A stretch of 64,000 bases of DNA, from the NCBI GenBank assembly GCA_964036195.1, contig OZ038451.1, positions 18,376,747 through 18,440,746 on the forward strand, read 5' to 3'. Shown here one piece after another: positions 1 to 12,100 of this stretch; positions within the stretch are counted from its first letter, which is position 1, and each line of letters begins with the position of its first letter. A model generated the notes under the pieces. It had not been told where the DNA came from. It ran no database searches and saw only the letters and a list, made by a program, of their open reading frames with translations. The translations under genes were made by a program, and so were the position numbers. The DNA is from Sphaerolaimus hirsutus. Its lineage: Eukaryota; Nematoda; Chromadorea; Monhysterida; Sphaerolaimidae.

Positions 1-1142
1 AGTGCAGGTCGACGGCCGTCTGTCGGGCCACGATATTGTCCGCCGCGCCGCCGTAGAGCTGTTGCATCTGGGGTCGAACGCGATTTTCGTTTATCACGTG
101 ATAAGTAATGTGTCAAGTGGTGAAAAGTCAAGTGAAAAAATTCTATGTTGGTGCGGTCGCCTATACTTTTCTCTACCACAATGCAACTCCACTTTTTCTC
201 AACCTATCTCTCCCCATCCGACTTATCACAAGCAAACTATCACCGCGGGGCAGCCCCGAGCCCTGTAAAGTCAAGTGTCAAATGTCATGTAAAATGTCAA
301 TAAAAAAACATTTTATTACTGAATTTTAGACACTTTGCATGACAATTGACAAATTTGTATATAATTTTAAATACATTTTACACCTGACTTTACACTTTAC
401 AGGGCTCGGGACTGCCCCCAGTGATCCTTGACCAGTGTCACCTGGGTACGCTGATTCTGCGCGTGTCTCCAGGTGTCGGCGGGCTTGTGCGTCCGCCCGG
501 CCAGGCCTTCGACCCGCCCAACGGCCGTGTCGTCCACGTACAGCACGGAGCCGGGCTCGCCGCCGGTGCCCGACCCGGACGCCCGCTGCTCCTCCTCCCG
601 CTGCCGCTCCTTCGCGCGTTGCTCGTCGCCTAACGTAACAGTTTAATTTTTTATTTTTTCTTATAACTACACATGTTTACGAGTTCGCCGACCCTGTGAT
701 CAAGCCCATTCAGTGCCACGACCAGACTGCGTGACATTGCCCTATAAAATGTAAAATGTCAAGCAAAGTGTCAAAAGTAATGTAAAATGTTCTATGACTT
801 TTCATTCTACCTGTTTGCCATTTTTTGACCTTTTTCATCACTTTTAAGATAGATTTTAGTGGGTTTGGGCGTGGCCTCATGTACCAATTCCGCGAGTAGA
901 TGACAAGTGACAAGAAAAGTGGCACGGGTTTACATGAGACTTCACAACTTTACTTACTGCTTACCACACTTTGTCAATCAAAAAAGAACCCTCCAAATGA
1001 CCCCAACCAACGTTGTCTGCGGTGGGCGATCGTGGCGCGCACAAACTGCAGGTAATCCGCGTCGATGTTGCCGTCGGCCGCTGGCTTGTCCAGTTCTGGA
1101 GCACACTCGTTTTCGCTGTCCGCCCGCGATTCGTAACCACCC
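1..1142 (-). CDS. Unrecognised gene, three exons, cut by the window edge
   Basis: Exons read on the minus strand: 1142-1012, 629-442 and 67-1 (runs off the window). Each starts after an AG (TGCAG, GTTAG, CCCCAG); the second ends at a GTGACA donor and the first at a weaker GTTGGT. Phases agree across all joins and third codon positions are GC-rich, as in the other exons here. The first exon is acidic and ends DADYLQFVRATIAHRRQ. The second opens with a charged, probably helical stretch (DEQRAKERQREEEQR), then a Gly/Ser linker, then VLYVDDTAVGRVEGLAG. The third begins MQQLYGGADNIVARQTAVDL. I do not recognise the family and propose no function. The start exon is not identified and the C-terminus lies outside the window. 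It sits downstream of TRMT10 on the same strand. Confidence 0.6.
251..414. repeat. MITE with CAGYCCCGAGCCCTGTAAA ends
   Basis: A 164-bp element with inverted ends (CAGCCCCGAGCCCTGTAAAG at the left; its complement CTTTACAGGGCTCGGGACTG at the right). The AT-rich interior is built of AAATGTCA / TGACATTT units. It lies between two exons of the unrecognised gene. It belongs to the family also seen at 2868, 5139, 15697, 20139 and 36698. Confidence 0.7.
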
Positions 1143-1572
1143 CTGCAGAAATTGTAACAGAAGTACTGAGGAACTTATTGATTGACCAATTTGAGATAGA
1201 GCTATGTGTAGTGATAGAATGGCGCTCTGGTGCTTTTTAAGGCGCCTAGTGATTGACAATTTGTGGGGACATGTTTTCGCAAAAAATGAACTTTTACAGA
1301 GCTTGTATCGGCAGTTCACAGGAAATGGTGCATATAATTTGAAGGTTTCTACGGGCAGCGATGACATCGTACATATAAATGTGATTTTGTCAAAGAAAGT
1401 CAGTCACTTTTCCATCATTCATACGCAGTGTTACATTTGCACAAAATGTACGATTTTACAATTTGTATTTCATCAATTCCTATTTTTGTGTGAAAATACA
1501 TGCCCGGCGGTGCTCCGTTCTAGATTGCACTACCCAATCGCAAGTACCACTGCAAAACCGACAAAGCGAAAT

Positions 1573-1749
1573 ACAGGACGTTACTACAAGATCACGCACT
1601 CATTGCGGTGGGCGGATCTTTGTCGTGGTTGTCCATCCCCGTGGTGCTGTTCGACATGACGAACGTGCGGTCGCGACTGGGGCGGCACGACCAGAGCGGG
1701 GGCCAGGCCGCACTGCTGCAACCACTGGTTGCACAGCTGCTGGCATTGC
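1573..1749 (+). CDS. Isolated exon candidate, strand uncertain
   Basis: An open segment between ATACAG at 1572 and a strong GTAAGT donor near 1749 encodes a hydrophobic stretch (LSIPVVLFDMTNVRSRLG) followed by LLQPLVAQLLALPE. Third codon positions are about 70% G or C. The minus strand is also open and GC3-rich here, but has no good donor and turns His/Gln-rich, so plus is preferred. I found no neighbouring exons in phase and do not recognise the protein. Confidence 0.3.
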
Positions 1750-1946
1750 CAGAAGTAAGTGAATGTGTCGGTGTCGAAACTGGTCGACATGGTTGAAAGT
1801 CGATCAATGTCCAGCGAAGAGGTTTTTTGGCTGGAGTTTTTTTCCAATTGAAAAACGGTTTGTTGAAAAACTGTTTCGAAACGCTGGCAAAAATAGCCAC
1901 GAAGGCAGGCAGCAAAATATCTCACCGCTTTCACCATACCACACCA

Positions 1947-2203
1947 AGTATACTCGGCGTACGTAATACTCTGCCCTCGCACTGATTTATGTCTCGTGTT
2001 GGAACTGTGCCAATGATTATTAAATCATGCGATTTCCGTAAAAATATGAAAAAAATTCATCGATGTGAATGTGTTAATGAATAACATTATAACAACAATC
2101 AATTTTGTCATCTTTTTATGAAACTCGGACGCGTTAACCATCGTTGGCACACTTCCAGCGGGAACCACGCGTGCAGGGTGTAAAGTAACCGGAGTATACT
2201 CAG
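1947..2203. repeat. Short element, second copy at about 45773
   Basis: About 257 bp bounded by TATACTCGGCG and CCGGAGTATA, imperfect inverted ends. An inverted copy occurs at about 45773-46018, matching along most of its length (shared: GATGGTTAAYGCGTCCGAGT, TGACAAAATTGATTGTTGTT). The two copies show it is a dispersed element; the class is unclear, with a possible TA target duplication. Confidence 0.6.
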
Positions 2204-2305
2204 ATTGACAAAACAGATAGGTATTGGTTTCATTATAAATACTAAATATCTGGCACACGCTGTGAGAAAACAATTGAAAACATTTTCAAACTTGAAAAAT
2301 CACTA

Positions 2306-5300
2306 TTAATCAACGGCTTCAGCCGAAGGATCCGGTGGCGGCTGTAATTTTGGCTCGAATCCAAATCGAGGGGGCAGAACGGCAAGCAGCGAGTCCGTCC
2401 AGTTGGCCGTGCACGCGAACAAAACCAACGCCTCGAACACCTGAAAGAAATGTGACATAAAAATGGAAGATTGTCAGACATCACAGTGTACTGGGGCAAT
2501 CCTGAGCGGCAGTGCACTATTCCGCATGTAAACCCATCCCGCATGTTGACCCGGAACACATTTAATTATACCTGGCATGTTGAAAATAGGTAACAAAACA
2601 CATGACCTAGTTAATTTGAAGGTGAAAATCTATAAGAAGTATGAAAATTAGGGAATTTTGGTGAAAATTAGGGTAAAATTGCTCAAAAGCGCTCCAGATA
2701 GCTAGATAGCTAGGCAATTTGCAGGTGGGGGGGGGGTGTTCAGGGGAATGTAGCCAACAAAATGCGCCAGGGATAGATTAATAGCTGGGCGGTTTGGGGT
2801 GGTGTTACCCACCCCCCTTTCTTACCCCTGCAGGCATAATGTGTCTACATGCGGAATGGGCTCTAGCCATCCCGAGCCCTGTTAAGTGTAAAGTCAAGTG
2901 TCAAATGTCAATCAAAAAATTTATTAGTGAAATTTTGACAATTTGCATGACAATTGACAAATTTGAATAATATTTTACAGGACATTTGGCACCTGACTTT
3001 ACACAGTACAGGGCTCGGGACTGGCACCTGGTCACTTTGACAACATTTGACACTTTTCAGGGAATTCGAAACTGTCCGCAATTTGTCACTTAAAAGAGCA
3101 CTTGACAAGAAATATACAAGAGTACAAGAGTGACAAGTAAAATAAAATACAAAAGTTTATACCTGATTTACAGTGAGCGTGGTGGCGCCGGTTCCCCTGC
3201 GGTCGGCGGCGCGCTGCATGTGCTCTGCGATAGGCAGGCGGCACTTGGCAGCGGAGACGCGGTCATAGCTGAAATCGGGGGTAGCATTTTAGGGGGGGGG
3301 TCTAACCTGCCGGCACGTGTTTATATCTCGGGAACCGCTGGGCGAAAATTGTTGATATTTGAGTATAATAAGGTTTCAGGTCGGGGCTAACATGAAAATC
3401 GAAGGCGTCTTCCTACGACACCCCTGACCGGAGATAAGGTGGGTCTGAAAAAAAGTAAATTTTTTGATTTTTTTGGGTGTCGCCCAGAACACGTAAACTT
3501 TGCACGTCAATAATTTGACTATTTGTGAAGCGATTTTAGTCATTTAACTTTTAAAATGATCACAAATGACTGGAGAATTCATTTCTGAGGTCAAATAGGC
3601 GATACCAAATTGTGTATATATCGATTTGGCCGGATTTCGAAATGCAAAATTTAAATAAAATTTATTTTTTTGAACATGCTATCTTATACTCCTGATCGAG
3701 AGAAACACCATATCGAAAAAATGAGATCGATATCTCTCTCCGATCAAAAGTTATAGCACTTCAAACTTTCGCCTGCCATCCACGTAAATAACCACATGGA
3801 GATCAATGCGTTGAAATTCAAAACTGCATATCTCGACTATTTCTCAGCCGATTTTTACCAATAAACACTTAAAATGATCAGAATAACCTGAAGATACCAT
3901 TTGTATGCTCAGCTTATCTGTATCCTAACTTAAATTTCCCACAGAAGAAAATAATGCAAACTCTTGTATGAAATTATCATTTTGAAAGAGCATATTGACA
4001 ATTTGAATATACAACTGGACTCTTCAGGTTATTCTGATCATTTAAAGTATTCATTGGTAAAAATCGGCTGAGAAATGGTCGAGATATGGAGTTTTGAATT
4101 TGAACGCATTGACCTCCATGCGGTTAATTACGTGGATGGGAGGCGAAAGTTTGAAGTGCTATAACTTTTGATCGGAGAGAGATATCGATCTCATTCTTTC
4201 GATATGGTGTTTCTCTCGATCAGGAGTATAAGATAGCATGTTCAAAAAGAAAAATTTTCCGGAAATTTAGCATTTAGAAATCGGGCCAAATCGGTATATA
4301 CACAAATGTATATCACCGATTTGACCCCAGAAATGAACTCTCCAGTCATTTGTGATCATTTTAAAATTTAAATGACTAAAATCGCTTCACAAATAGTCGA
4401 ATTATTGACGTGCAAAGTTTACGTGTTCTGGGCGCCCAAAAAAAATCAAAAAATTTACTTTTTTTCAGACCCACCTTATCTCCGGTCAGGGGGGTCGTAG
4501 GAAGACGCCTTTGATTTTCATGTTAGCCCCGACCTGAAACCTTATTATACTCAAATATCAACAATTTTCGCCCAGCGGTTCCCGAGATATAAACACGTGC
4601 CGGCAGGTTAGACCCCCCCCCCCTAAAATGCTACCCCCGATTTCAGCTATGCTTGGGACTGCCCCCAGACAGAGTTGGAAAAACGTATTTACGTTCACCC
4701 GAAATACCCGGTTATTCGGGTATTTATACTTACGTTTACGTTTACGTTTTCCAAAAATACCATTACGTTTTGTTACGTTTTCCTGACCAAAATACCCGGG
4801 TACTAGGGAAAACGTAAAAAAAATTGTGATCGTTAACACGTGCACATTTTCAAATGGGCCGCACCACCTTGCAGCCAACAATATCCTTGTGTTTTTGCAT
4901 AGACGTAATATGTATACATACAAAAAGCGGTGTATGAAAAAAGTGACTGCACGCTTGCACTCACACATGGAACATATTGATAAATATGTTCAAATGCTGA
5001 ACACAGAAACCTTTTGTTTGTTTATGTAGCCTTGCGTTGATAAACCTTTGTGATGAATTCCGACGACGGCACTTGCAACAACTGTGAGCTGAGCAGCACA
5101 CATTTTGAAACTGGCAGGGCGAGTTCAAGCTCTGTTGCCAATCCCAGACTCTGTAGGATGCCCTGTAAAATGTCATGCAAGTGTCAAAACTCATGTAAAA
5201 TTCCCAACAAAATGGCAAAGATTTCCCACCTTCCAGGACATTTTGTATGACTTTAGACACTTTGCATGCCATTTGACATTTTACAAGGCATTTTACAGGG

Positions 5301-8035
5301 TCTGGGACTCCCCCAGGATCAGCAGCATACCGGTAGTTGGATCCACAATTACAATAGAAAGTGGTGCAGATGGAGCGATTGACCCATCTAAAGGTGAAAA
5401 TAATGCTATTTTCCAAAGCACAATGGCAAATAGGTACTGTGTGTAAAAATTTTACGTTTACGTTTTGTTTTACGTATTCCTTGGTATTTTAAAAATACCT
5501 TACGTTTTAGTATTTATACTTTTGATTTGGAAAAGGTATTTACGTTTACGTTTACGTTTTCCAAAAATACCAGTATTTGCACAACTCTGCCCCCAGAGAC
5601 GAGTGACTAGCAAGTGGCAAGTGAAGTTAAGGGTCAGTCGAGTGGTAATTAATCTTACGCGACAGGCAAGTATTGTATGCATGAATAAGCTTGTCACTTG
5701 TAAGTTTATTGATCACTTAACTCGCAACTAGCCACCTTTCTTGTCACTTGCCGCCGCTCCAGCGGCATCGCTAAAACGACCCCCCCTCACACTGCAAAAA
5801 TACTTTTGTGAAGTGTCTTCCGCACAATTCACCTAGCCTCATGACGACCAAGATTCGTGATGTGCACTTCACGAATCCTTTGCTTGGTTCGTGAAGTGCC
5901 GTGATGCATCTGGGATACAGTAAAATGTCTTCACGCTGACATTGCGCGTCTGCGTGAAGGCACTTCAGGGCACTTCACCGCGCATCACACACCCATTTTT
6001 TGCTGTGTCAGCTACCGGTCGTCACGGCGCGGCAGGCGGCGCATGGCCGGCGGCGGCGATGACCCCTTCGAACAGGGGGGCGCCGTACACCGGGCCCACG
6101 CGATACAGGTGGCCATGCAGAAGTTGTTCAGGGGGTGATTTGGGGGTTTCGTGATTTGTGAATGGAGGGTGCGGTGCAGAGCTNNNNNNNNNNNNNNNNN
6201 NNNNNNNNNNNNNNNNNNNNNNNNNNNNNNNNNNNNNNNNNNNNNNNNNNNNNNNNNNNNNNNNNNNNNNNNNNNNNNNNNNNNNNNNNNNNNNNNNNNN
6301 NNNNNNNNNNNNNNNNNNNNNNNNNNNNNNNNNNNNNNNNNNNNNNNNNNNNNNNNNNNNNNNNNNNNNNNNNNNNNNNNNNNGGTGCGCCCTGGCGGCG
6401 GTGGCGCCGCTCTGACGACACTCGTCCACCAGACCGCCGATCACGTACACCTGCGATGAAAAGAACGCTTCGGAACATATTGGGAGGTCGCAAAACGTAG
6501 AAATGTAGGTACCCAAAATTCAGAAGAAAAATTCGAAAATGAAATAATTTAATGGAAATAAAATTCCAAAATTCGAAAGGTATTGCAAAAAGATCAGAAA
6601 ATTCGAAATTATTGCAAAAAGATCAGAAAATTCGAAATTATTGCAAAAAGATCAGAAAATTAGAAATTATTGCAAAAAGATCAGAAAATCCGAAAAATAT
6701 TTTTGGGGAAAAAATCCGAAAAATTATTTTTTAGAGAAAACAAATAAAAATGTTTTTAAACAGCAGTAACACACCTTATCAAGCTGTATAGACTCTAGCG
6801 GAGGCGCGTCAGCATCGGGACACAGGTAGACGAGTTCTTGGGGCGCGAACAACTGCTCTAGCCGCTCGGCACTCACGTTCCACTTGTAGCGCTCGAAGCC
6901 GTCGTGCCGCTCGCAGCACTCAGAGTAGAAATCACCGGCTGCGCGGGCGACTTACACACTCAGGGGAAGAGAAGGTAAAACGCTGTTTTTGTTTGAAAAC
7001 CCCGTTGAAATAAAGTTTTTTTAAATAAAAAGCGCTGGTTCTTAATAAAACGGGGTTTTTTCTTCAAAATTTCCCTTGTTTAGTATTTTTATGGGAAAAT
7101 GATATGATTTCTTCAAGATTTCTTTATTTTAGCAACAAAAGGTTGCGATTTGAAGTTTCTGAAATACACTTTCTGTACGCGTGTACTTTTCAAAAGTACG
7201 GGTACAGGTGATTACAGGTACTTTTTAAAATATATGTAAATGTATTTACCCAGTACTCGAGTATATGTATTTTTTGAGTAAATGTAAATACATGCTTACG
7301 ATTGTGATAGCTTCCCCCACGGCACCCACCAGTGTCCAGTGCAGTGAGATGCACCTGCGCGGGCCTGTGTGCCTTCTTCTGCACGGCCCAGCACCGCTTC
7401 AGCTGGTTAGCCAGCCTGGCCCGCTCCTTGGCGCTCATGGAGTCCGTGTAGGACAGGTCGACGGCGATGCGCACGCTGTGGCCCGACCCGCTGCACGCCG
7501 CCTCATGGGGCAACAGTGGGCAAGTTAGAACATTGAAGGGTGGGTACTGGTGTTGGAATTTTCTTAAATTGCACTCACAAAATTGGGGGGGGGGGTGTTC
7601 GTGGGAGGGAATTGTTCATGGTAGACTTAATCGTCGAAATTCAAGCCGTGGTAGCCATTCTACTGTAATGTCTGCTGTGGTCATATAATCACTGTGAAGC
7701 CACGGAATTCCGTGAACACGAGCGATTTTCACTTGAATCTAATTCCCTTGCCAAAACCTGGTGTAACACAAAAATTCCATAATAATTTTTCAAAATAAAA
7801 AAACATCAAAAGCCAAGTCGCCACCATAACACCTGCTCACCTGCAGCACGTGCTCATCGGGCTTCTGCGGGCGACACCCGTCAGCCCGTTGCCGCTGCCG
7901 TCTGCGCTGCCTCTCCAGCGGCCGCAGCTGCCGCCGCTTGGCTCTGATAGCCTCGTAGCGCTGCAGCTTTCTCTGCGCTTTTCTGCCGCTTGAGAAGGGA
8001 GCTGCCGGCGCGGCGCAAATTTCTGCCGCGTCCAT
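2306..8035 (-). CDS. TRMT10: TRMT10-family tRNA (guanine-9-N1)-methyltransferase
   Basis: A SPOUT-fold enzyme family that methylates N1 of purine 9 in tRNA using S-adenosylmethionine. Coding exons: 8035-7841, 7501-7330, 6938-6775, 6450 into the N gap at 6384 (missing part), 3268-3163 and 2440-2306 (TAA stop). All visible joins agree in phase. Exon 1 starts ATGGACGCG in a good context and carries the basic helix (KLQRYEAIRAKRRQLRPLERQ) typical of the N-terminus. Exon 2 has the IAVDLSYTDSMS strand and NQLKRCWAVQKKA. Exon 3 leads into VYVIGGLVDE, the family motif with the proposed catalytic Asp. The last two exons encode CRLPIAEHM and TVNQVFEALVLFACTANWTDSLLAVLPPRFGF, matching the C-terminal SAM-site region. 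The exon(s) after IGGLVDE are lost in the gap. The A, B and C paralogues cannot be separated safely; the short tail and lack of a mitochondrial leader favour an A/B-like enzyme. Confidence 0.9.
2868..3023. repeat. MITE, same family as 251-414
   Basis: Ends CATCCCGAGCCCTG and CAGGGCTCGGGACTG flank an AT-rich core of AAATGTCA units and inverted TTGACAATTTG units. It lies in the last TRMT10 intron. The right end is followed by GCACCTGG, so on the minus strand it reads CAG|GTGC, a potential 5' splice site at the tip of the element. Confidence 0.7.
3264..4651. repeat. Foldback element with arms of about 690 bp
   Basis: The left half (CATAGCTGAAATCGGGGGTAG onward) is repeated as its reverse complement in the right half (ending CTACCCCCGATTTCAGCTATG). 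The arms match closely across nearly their whole length; examples are TGCCGGCACGTGTTTATATC and CACCTTATCTCCGGTCAGG. The spacer around 3985 is short. No ORF is supported and no clear target duplication is seen. Its left tip overlaps the 3' splice site of the penultimate TRMT10 exon. Confidence 0.85.
4670..5589. mobile_element. Non-autonomous hAT element, CAGAGTTG ends
   Basis: Target duplication CCCCCAGA at 4662-4669 and 5590-5597, perfect over 8 bp. The tips are CAGAGTTG and CAACTCTG. Both ends carry arrays of TACGTTTACGTTT-like subterminal repeats. The interior carries a nested MITE at 5139-5309. An 8-bp duplication with CA-starting inverted ends is typical of the hAT superfamily. It encodes no transposase and shares tips with the larger element at 42587-46064. 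Confidence 0.85.
5139..5309. repeat. MITE nested in the hAT at 4670-5589
   Basis: Ends CAATCCCAGACTCTG and CAGGGTCTGGGACT, core of TGTCATGCAAGTGTCAAA units facing their complements. A member of the CAGTCCCAGACC family. Confidence 0.6.
6042..6107 (+). CDS. Possible first exon, strand ambiguous
   Basis: An ATG in GC-rich sequence starts MAGGGDDPFEQGGAVHRAHA and ends at an ACAG|GTGGCC donor. The opposite strand is also open (HLYRVGPVYGAPLFEGVIAA, then a stop) and equally GC-rich at third positions. The segment lies beside the N gap inside a TRMT10 intron, so it may be a nested gene exon or a mis-scaffolded fragment. The protein is not recognised. Confidence 0.2.
6184..6383. other. Assembly gap (200 N)
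   Basis: Exactly 200 unknown bases, a conventional placeholder, so the real length is unknown. It removes the TRMT10 sequence directly after the IGGLVDE motif. Confidence 0.99.
6582..6700. repeat. Short tandem repeat, about 29-bp unit, four copies
   Basis: The unit ATTGCAAAAAGATCAGAAAA plus TTCGAAATT repeats about four times with few changes in a TRMT10 intron. It stays open over 60 codons only because of the repeat. Confidence 0.85.
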
Positions 8036-9130
8036 GTTTGGTGGATTTTATTCTGTGAATTAATGGCCTGCGAGTGATTGGGAAGAAATGCTTGAAACCG
8101 GGGCCAATTTCGCACTTTATACAAATGACAGTGAAGTTTTTTGTAAGCTGTATATTGTTATACGTTGTAGATAGTAGGTTCAACAGACAAGCAAATGTTG
8201 AAATGCGTTTGTAACATGACTGAACACATGGGGAAAGGGGAATTATTTTTTCAACACCACGTCTAACGGGGTAATTTTTCAAAGGAGGATTCTTCAAGTG
8301 GGGGAAGTATTCGAGTAACTACGTTGCTTATCACAAGTATTTACAACTTTATTGTGTTTTGAGAAGTTGTCGAATTGGAACAAGGACCAATTTTCTGATT
8401 GCTCTAATAGGTAACCACGATTCTCAGAAAACTAATCCTCCGATGAATGTATATATGAATGTAACCACGTTGTATGCACAGATACCAATGGATATTCAAC
8501 CTTTTTAGTTTTTGCTCAAAGTGGCTGAGTGATCCATAATATTTTTTCATTAGGATGTTTATATTCTTATAAACCGCGATCACATTTATGTATAGCAAAT
8601 AAAGCAGTCCCAGTATCACCAACTTTTTTATCAGAAATCAACCAATAAACGACTAATCAACAATAAACAAAAGTAAATTCATAATGTTTGAACAACAACA
8701 ATAATCATGGAAATATCCAGTAAAGGATCTGTGAGGCTCTGCACTAAACATTTTTCCGCTCAGTATATTTACATCGAGCCCTCAAAAATAGTTTTGGATA
8801 CATCCCTGACAATGATCACCATAGAATCTAACCCGTCAGATGTGAGCCATAAATTCGACTAAGCCAATAAAACAATAACGCCTGCATTGGGGCAAAAAGG
8901 TGCTCTAATACGGAACCTAGGTCAATTCAGCAAGTGGAGGGTAAAGCAAAAGTGACACGGTTAAGTTAAGTGACAAGTAAACTTACCAATTGACAACTCA
9001 CTTCATGGAGAATAAAGCTAAGTAGCTTATAAGTTCATCACTGTTCACTGACTTCTGTTTTCAACTTACACTTGTACACTTGCGGAATTGGCCCCAGTTC
9101 ACTGCCTGTTTCCACCATCGAAATGCAAGA
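8036..9130. other. Intergenic stretch between TRMT10 start and ASCC3 stop
   Basis: AT-rich. It should hold the TRMT10 promoter and the ASCC3 3' end. A TTTATT (AATAAA on the minus strand) lies at about 8348, and no nearer poly(A) signal was recognised. At about 8922-9095 there is a diverged inverted-repeat element with GGTCAATTCAGCAAGTG and CACTTGCGGAATTGGCCC ends and several AAGTGACAAGT units. No coding sequence is supported. Confidence 0.5.
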
Positions 9131-12100
9131 TCACAATTCACTCTCCTTGATGTACTCGACCTCGGTGTTCAATTGACACTCGATATCGGGCTCGATCATC
9201 TGCAAAGAGAAATTTTTTTTAACATTGGTAAAAATAGCCTACCAAAGTCTTTAGCATGAAATCAGTTAATGAAAGGGTCATGCATAAAAAGCTGTCATTT
9301 CCTAAATACTATGTGGCTTTTAGGTGGGTGTGTAAATCCTACAAGTACAAATACGCTTTCACGACCAAAAAATGAAAAGAATGATTTACAAGCACACATA
9401 TTTTACATATTTCATTTTTGCAGAATTGCATCCAAAGCTGTTTTTATTTACATTTCCAAAACAATCTTATTTTTCCAAAAATATTACTTTACACATCGTG
9501 TCCCCAGCCGAAACAGTGCATACACATTTCCAAACGATATCACTCACCTGTATGCCCATGGCGGCCTGCGTGTCGATGCCCAAGTACGCGTCGCTCATCA
9601 CGTAAAGCACGAGCAGGGCGCGGCCCATCTCCTTGGGCGTGCGCAGGTCCAACTGCACGCCGAACGTCTTGTTTGGGCGCAGCAGCGGCGGCACGCGACG
9701 CACGGCCAGCAGGGCGCCGGCGGCCGGCACGCCCAGTACCAGCACCCAGCCCGCGTCTTTGTGCTTGGGGAAGCGGGGAGCGTGGGCACGCGCGCCGCCC
9801 GGCTGCGGTGGAATACTCATTGATATGTTCAGAAAATTTTAACTTGTCAGCTAATTTATACCTATTTATTTGCGGTGATTTTTCTACTACGCCAGAATTC
9901 TAAACCTATAAGCACACGCTCCAGCAACCCGCCAAGTTACAATCCCCCATGGCACGGTCCCAAAACAGAGAAATGCACACACCTGGGCGTTAGGGGAGCG
10001 CAATTCAACACTGATCACGTAATCTTGATCAGCGTGCAGTTGCGTCCACTGCTCGCTCAGAGTTGAATCTGCGACGAAATCATGAACATCGTAAATACAT
10101 CTAAATCCAAATACATATTAACATTAAAAAATTAAAAACAACACAATGTGACCGGAATATAACCAGAATCACCAGGTTCAGAAAACCACCAGACAATTTA
10201 AAAATAGATAAAATCGAACAAAAATATTGTAACAGAACTAATTTGTGTGGCAAATTCAAGCTGCACTGAATCATCACACATATAAACTCCCGCCCACCAA
10301 CCCCCTTCAGCCCTGACCGCCATGGGTCTGGAAGTCTGCACACACTTGGCATCGCGCCAGCAGCCCCTGGCGAGCACGCGGTGCACGTGGACGCGCGGCA
10401 TGGCCTGCAGCACGGCGGCCAATCTGTGCACCTTGTCCGGCTCCAGCACGCCCGCCGTGCGCTCGATCAAGAAGTCCGTGCCCAGACCGCAACTGCGCTG
10501 GCCCTGGGTGAGGGGTAAGGTGACGAAAGTGGCTGTTGGTTTGGAAAGGTGATACTAATTTAAACCGATAGTCAATTTTCCAAACTTTCCGATCGTCTAT
10601 GGCTATCAGATCCTGTCATTCTAAATTTGAAAATAGAAAAATAAATCTAAACTCTAAAATATCACCAACTGAACACCAACCTTGTGAGAACCTCCAAACA
10701 CCGCCGCATAGAGCTGCGGCAACGTGTCGTAGGGTTTGAATAGGCGCGCCGTGTGCGGCTCCATGTGGGGCAGCGTGCTCAAAGGGGGATCCGTGGGCCA
10801 GCGCGCCTGCGAAGGCACAACGGTTTATGTGAATGCACAGAGATTGTCAATGTAAATGATAAATGGAAAAGAGGGAAAGTTGGCGAGAAATTTGAAATAT
10901 AATGGGAAATTTGCAGTTTTTCGAAAAATATTATGTTGAACTTTTGAATGGATCGGAAAGAGTTTGACATGCGGTAAATATCTTGCCAACGACTGCAAAC
11001 GCCCTGTCATGCCTAAGATTTTAGGCGAAATTTCAACTTCCCTAATAGATTACATGTAAACTACAAATCGACATAAAGATCTTACAAGCAATGTTCGGCA
11101 TGACCAGAAAGCTGGAAACCCAATCAACACGATAGGCACTCACCTGTACTACAGCCTGCATAAGATTGACAGCGTGCAGCGCGACGGGCAGGTAGCCCAG
11201 CTCGGCGCACGCGTCCAGCATGGCCTGCACGATGCGGATGCACTGGTCCAGCACCGACTTGGTGTCGGTCGCGTAGTCGGCCGACGGAAGCGTCGCGCGG
11301 CTGATGTGCGCCTGCGCGCCGAAATTCGGGCACGGTGACAGTTTCGAATGTCCGCCAGCCACAAATACAAATAGTTAACAAAATATAAATTTTTCACAAA
11401 AGAAATCAACAAAAAAACAAACAAACAAGTTATTTATGTAATGAAGGTATAACGTTTCTTTTTTGGTTTGTTTCAAATTGGGACTGGGCCGAGAGTGAAA
11501 AATACCACAAACTGGTGACTTGTTTCTATTTTGAAAGATGTGCCCCGTGAACCATTTCAAAATACGTTCAACAATTTTTATTTAAATGAAAACAACGCGC
11601 TGTGAAAAAATAGCAAGTTTCCAGGAGAGCACGACTACCTCAAAATTTTCCCAACGCATTCCGAACACCTCGTTACCACAGGTGCCACTGACTGCACACA
11701 TCTTTTGGCACCGTGCCAGCACCGACCTGATACAGCAGGTGTGCCTTGGTGTGCGGACTGTCCATGGTGGCCGCGTCGAGCTTGATGGGCAGTTTGCGTT
11801 GCAGCTCCGCGTTGATCAACTCCTCGTTGTGCCGCACCGGGATCTCCGCGTACTCGGGCACATCCTAAGGGGTAAAAGTGAAATGTGTGAAAAATATAGT
11901 GTAAATTTCTAAAAAGTGGAAAATAGGTTTACAGTTTGGCTAAAATTGCATTTTTTCCTGTTTATTTTTTATAGTTATATTTAATATTTTCCAGTAAATA
12001 CTGATATTCCAAATCAATGGAAACATTACGCAGAAATGTTCCTTGAAACAAAATTTTTAATTTCATCGCTTTTTCTCTTTGTTTGCTTTTGTTGCATCAC

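Noticed and set aside
6582-6734. 60-codon ORF of KRSENSK.. repeats
   Set aside because: It comes from a 29-bp tandem repeat in a TRMT10 intron, with no coding signature.
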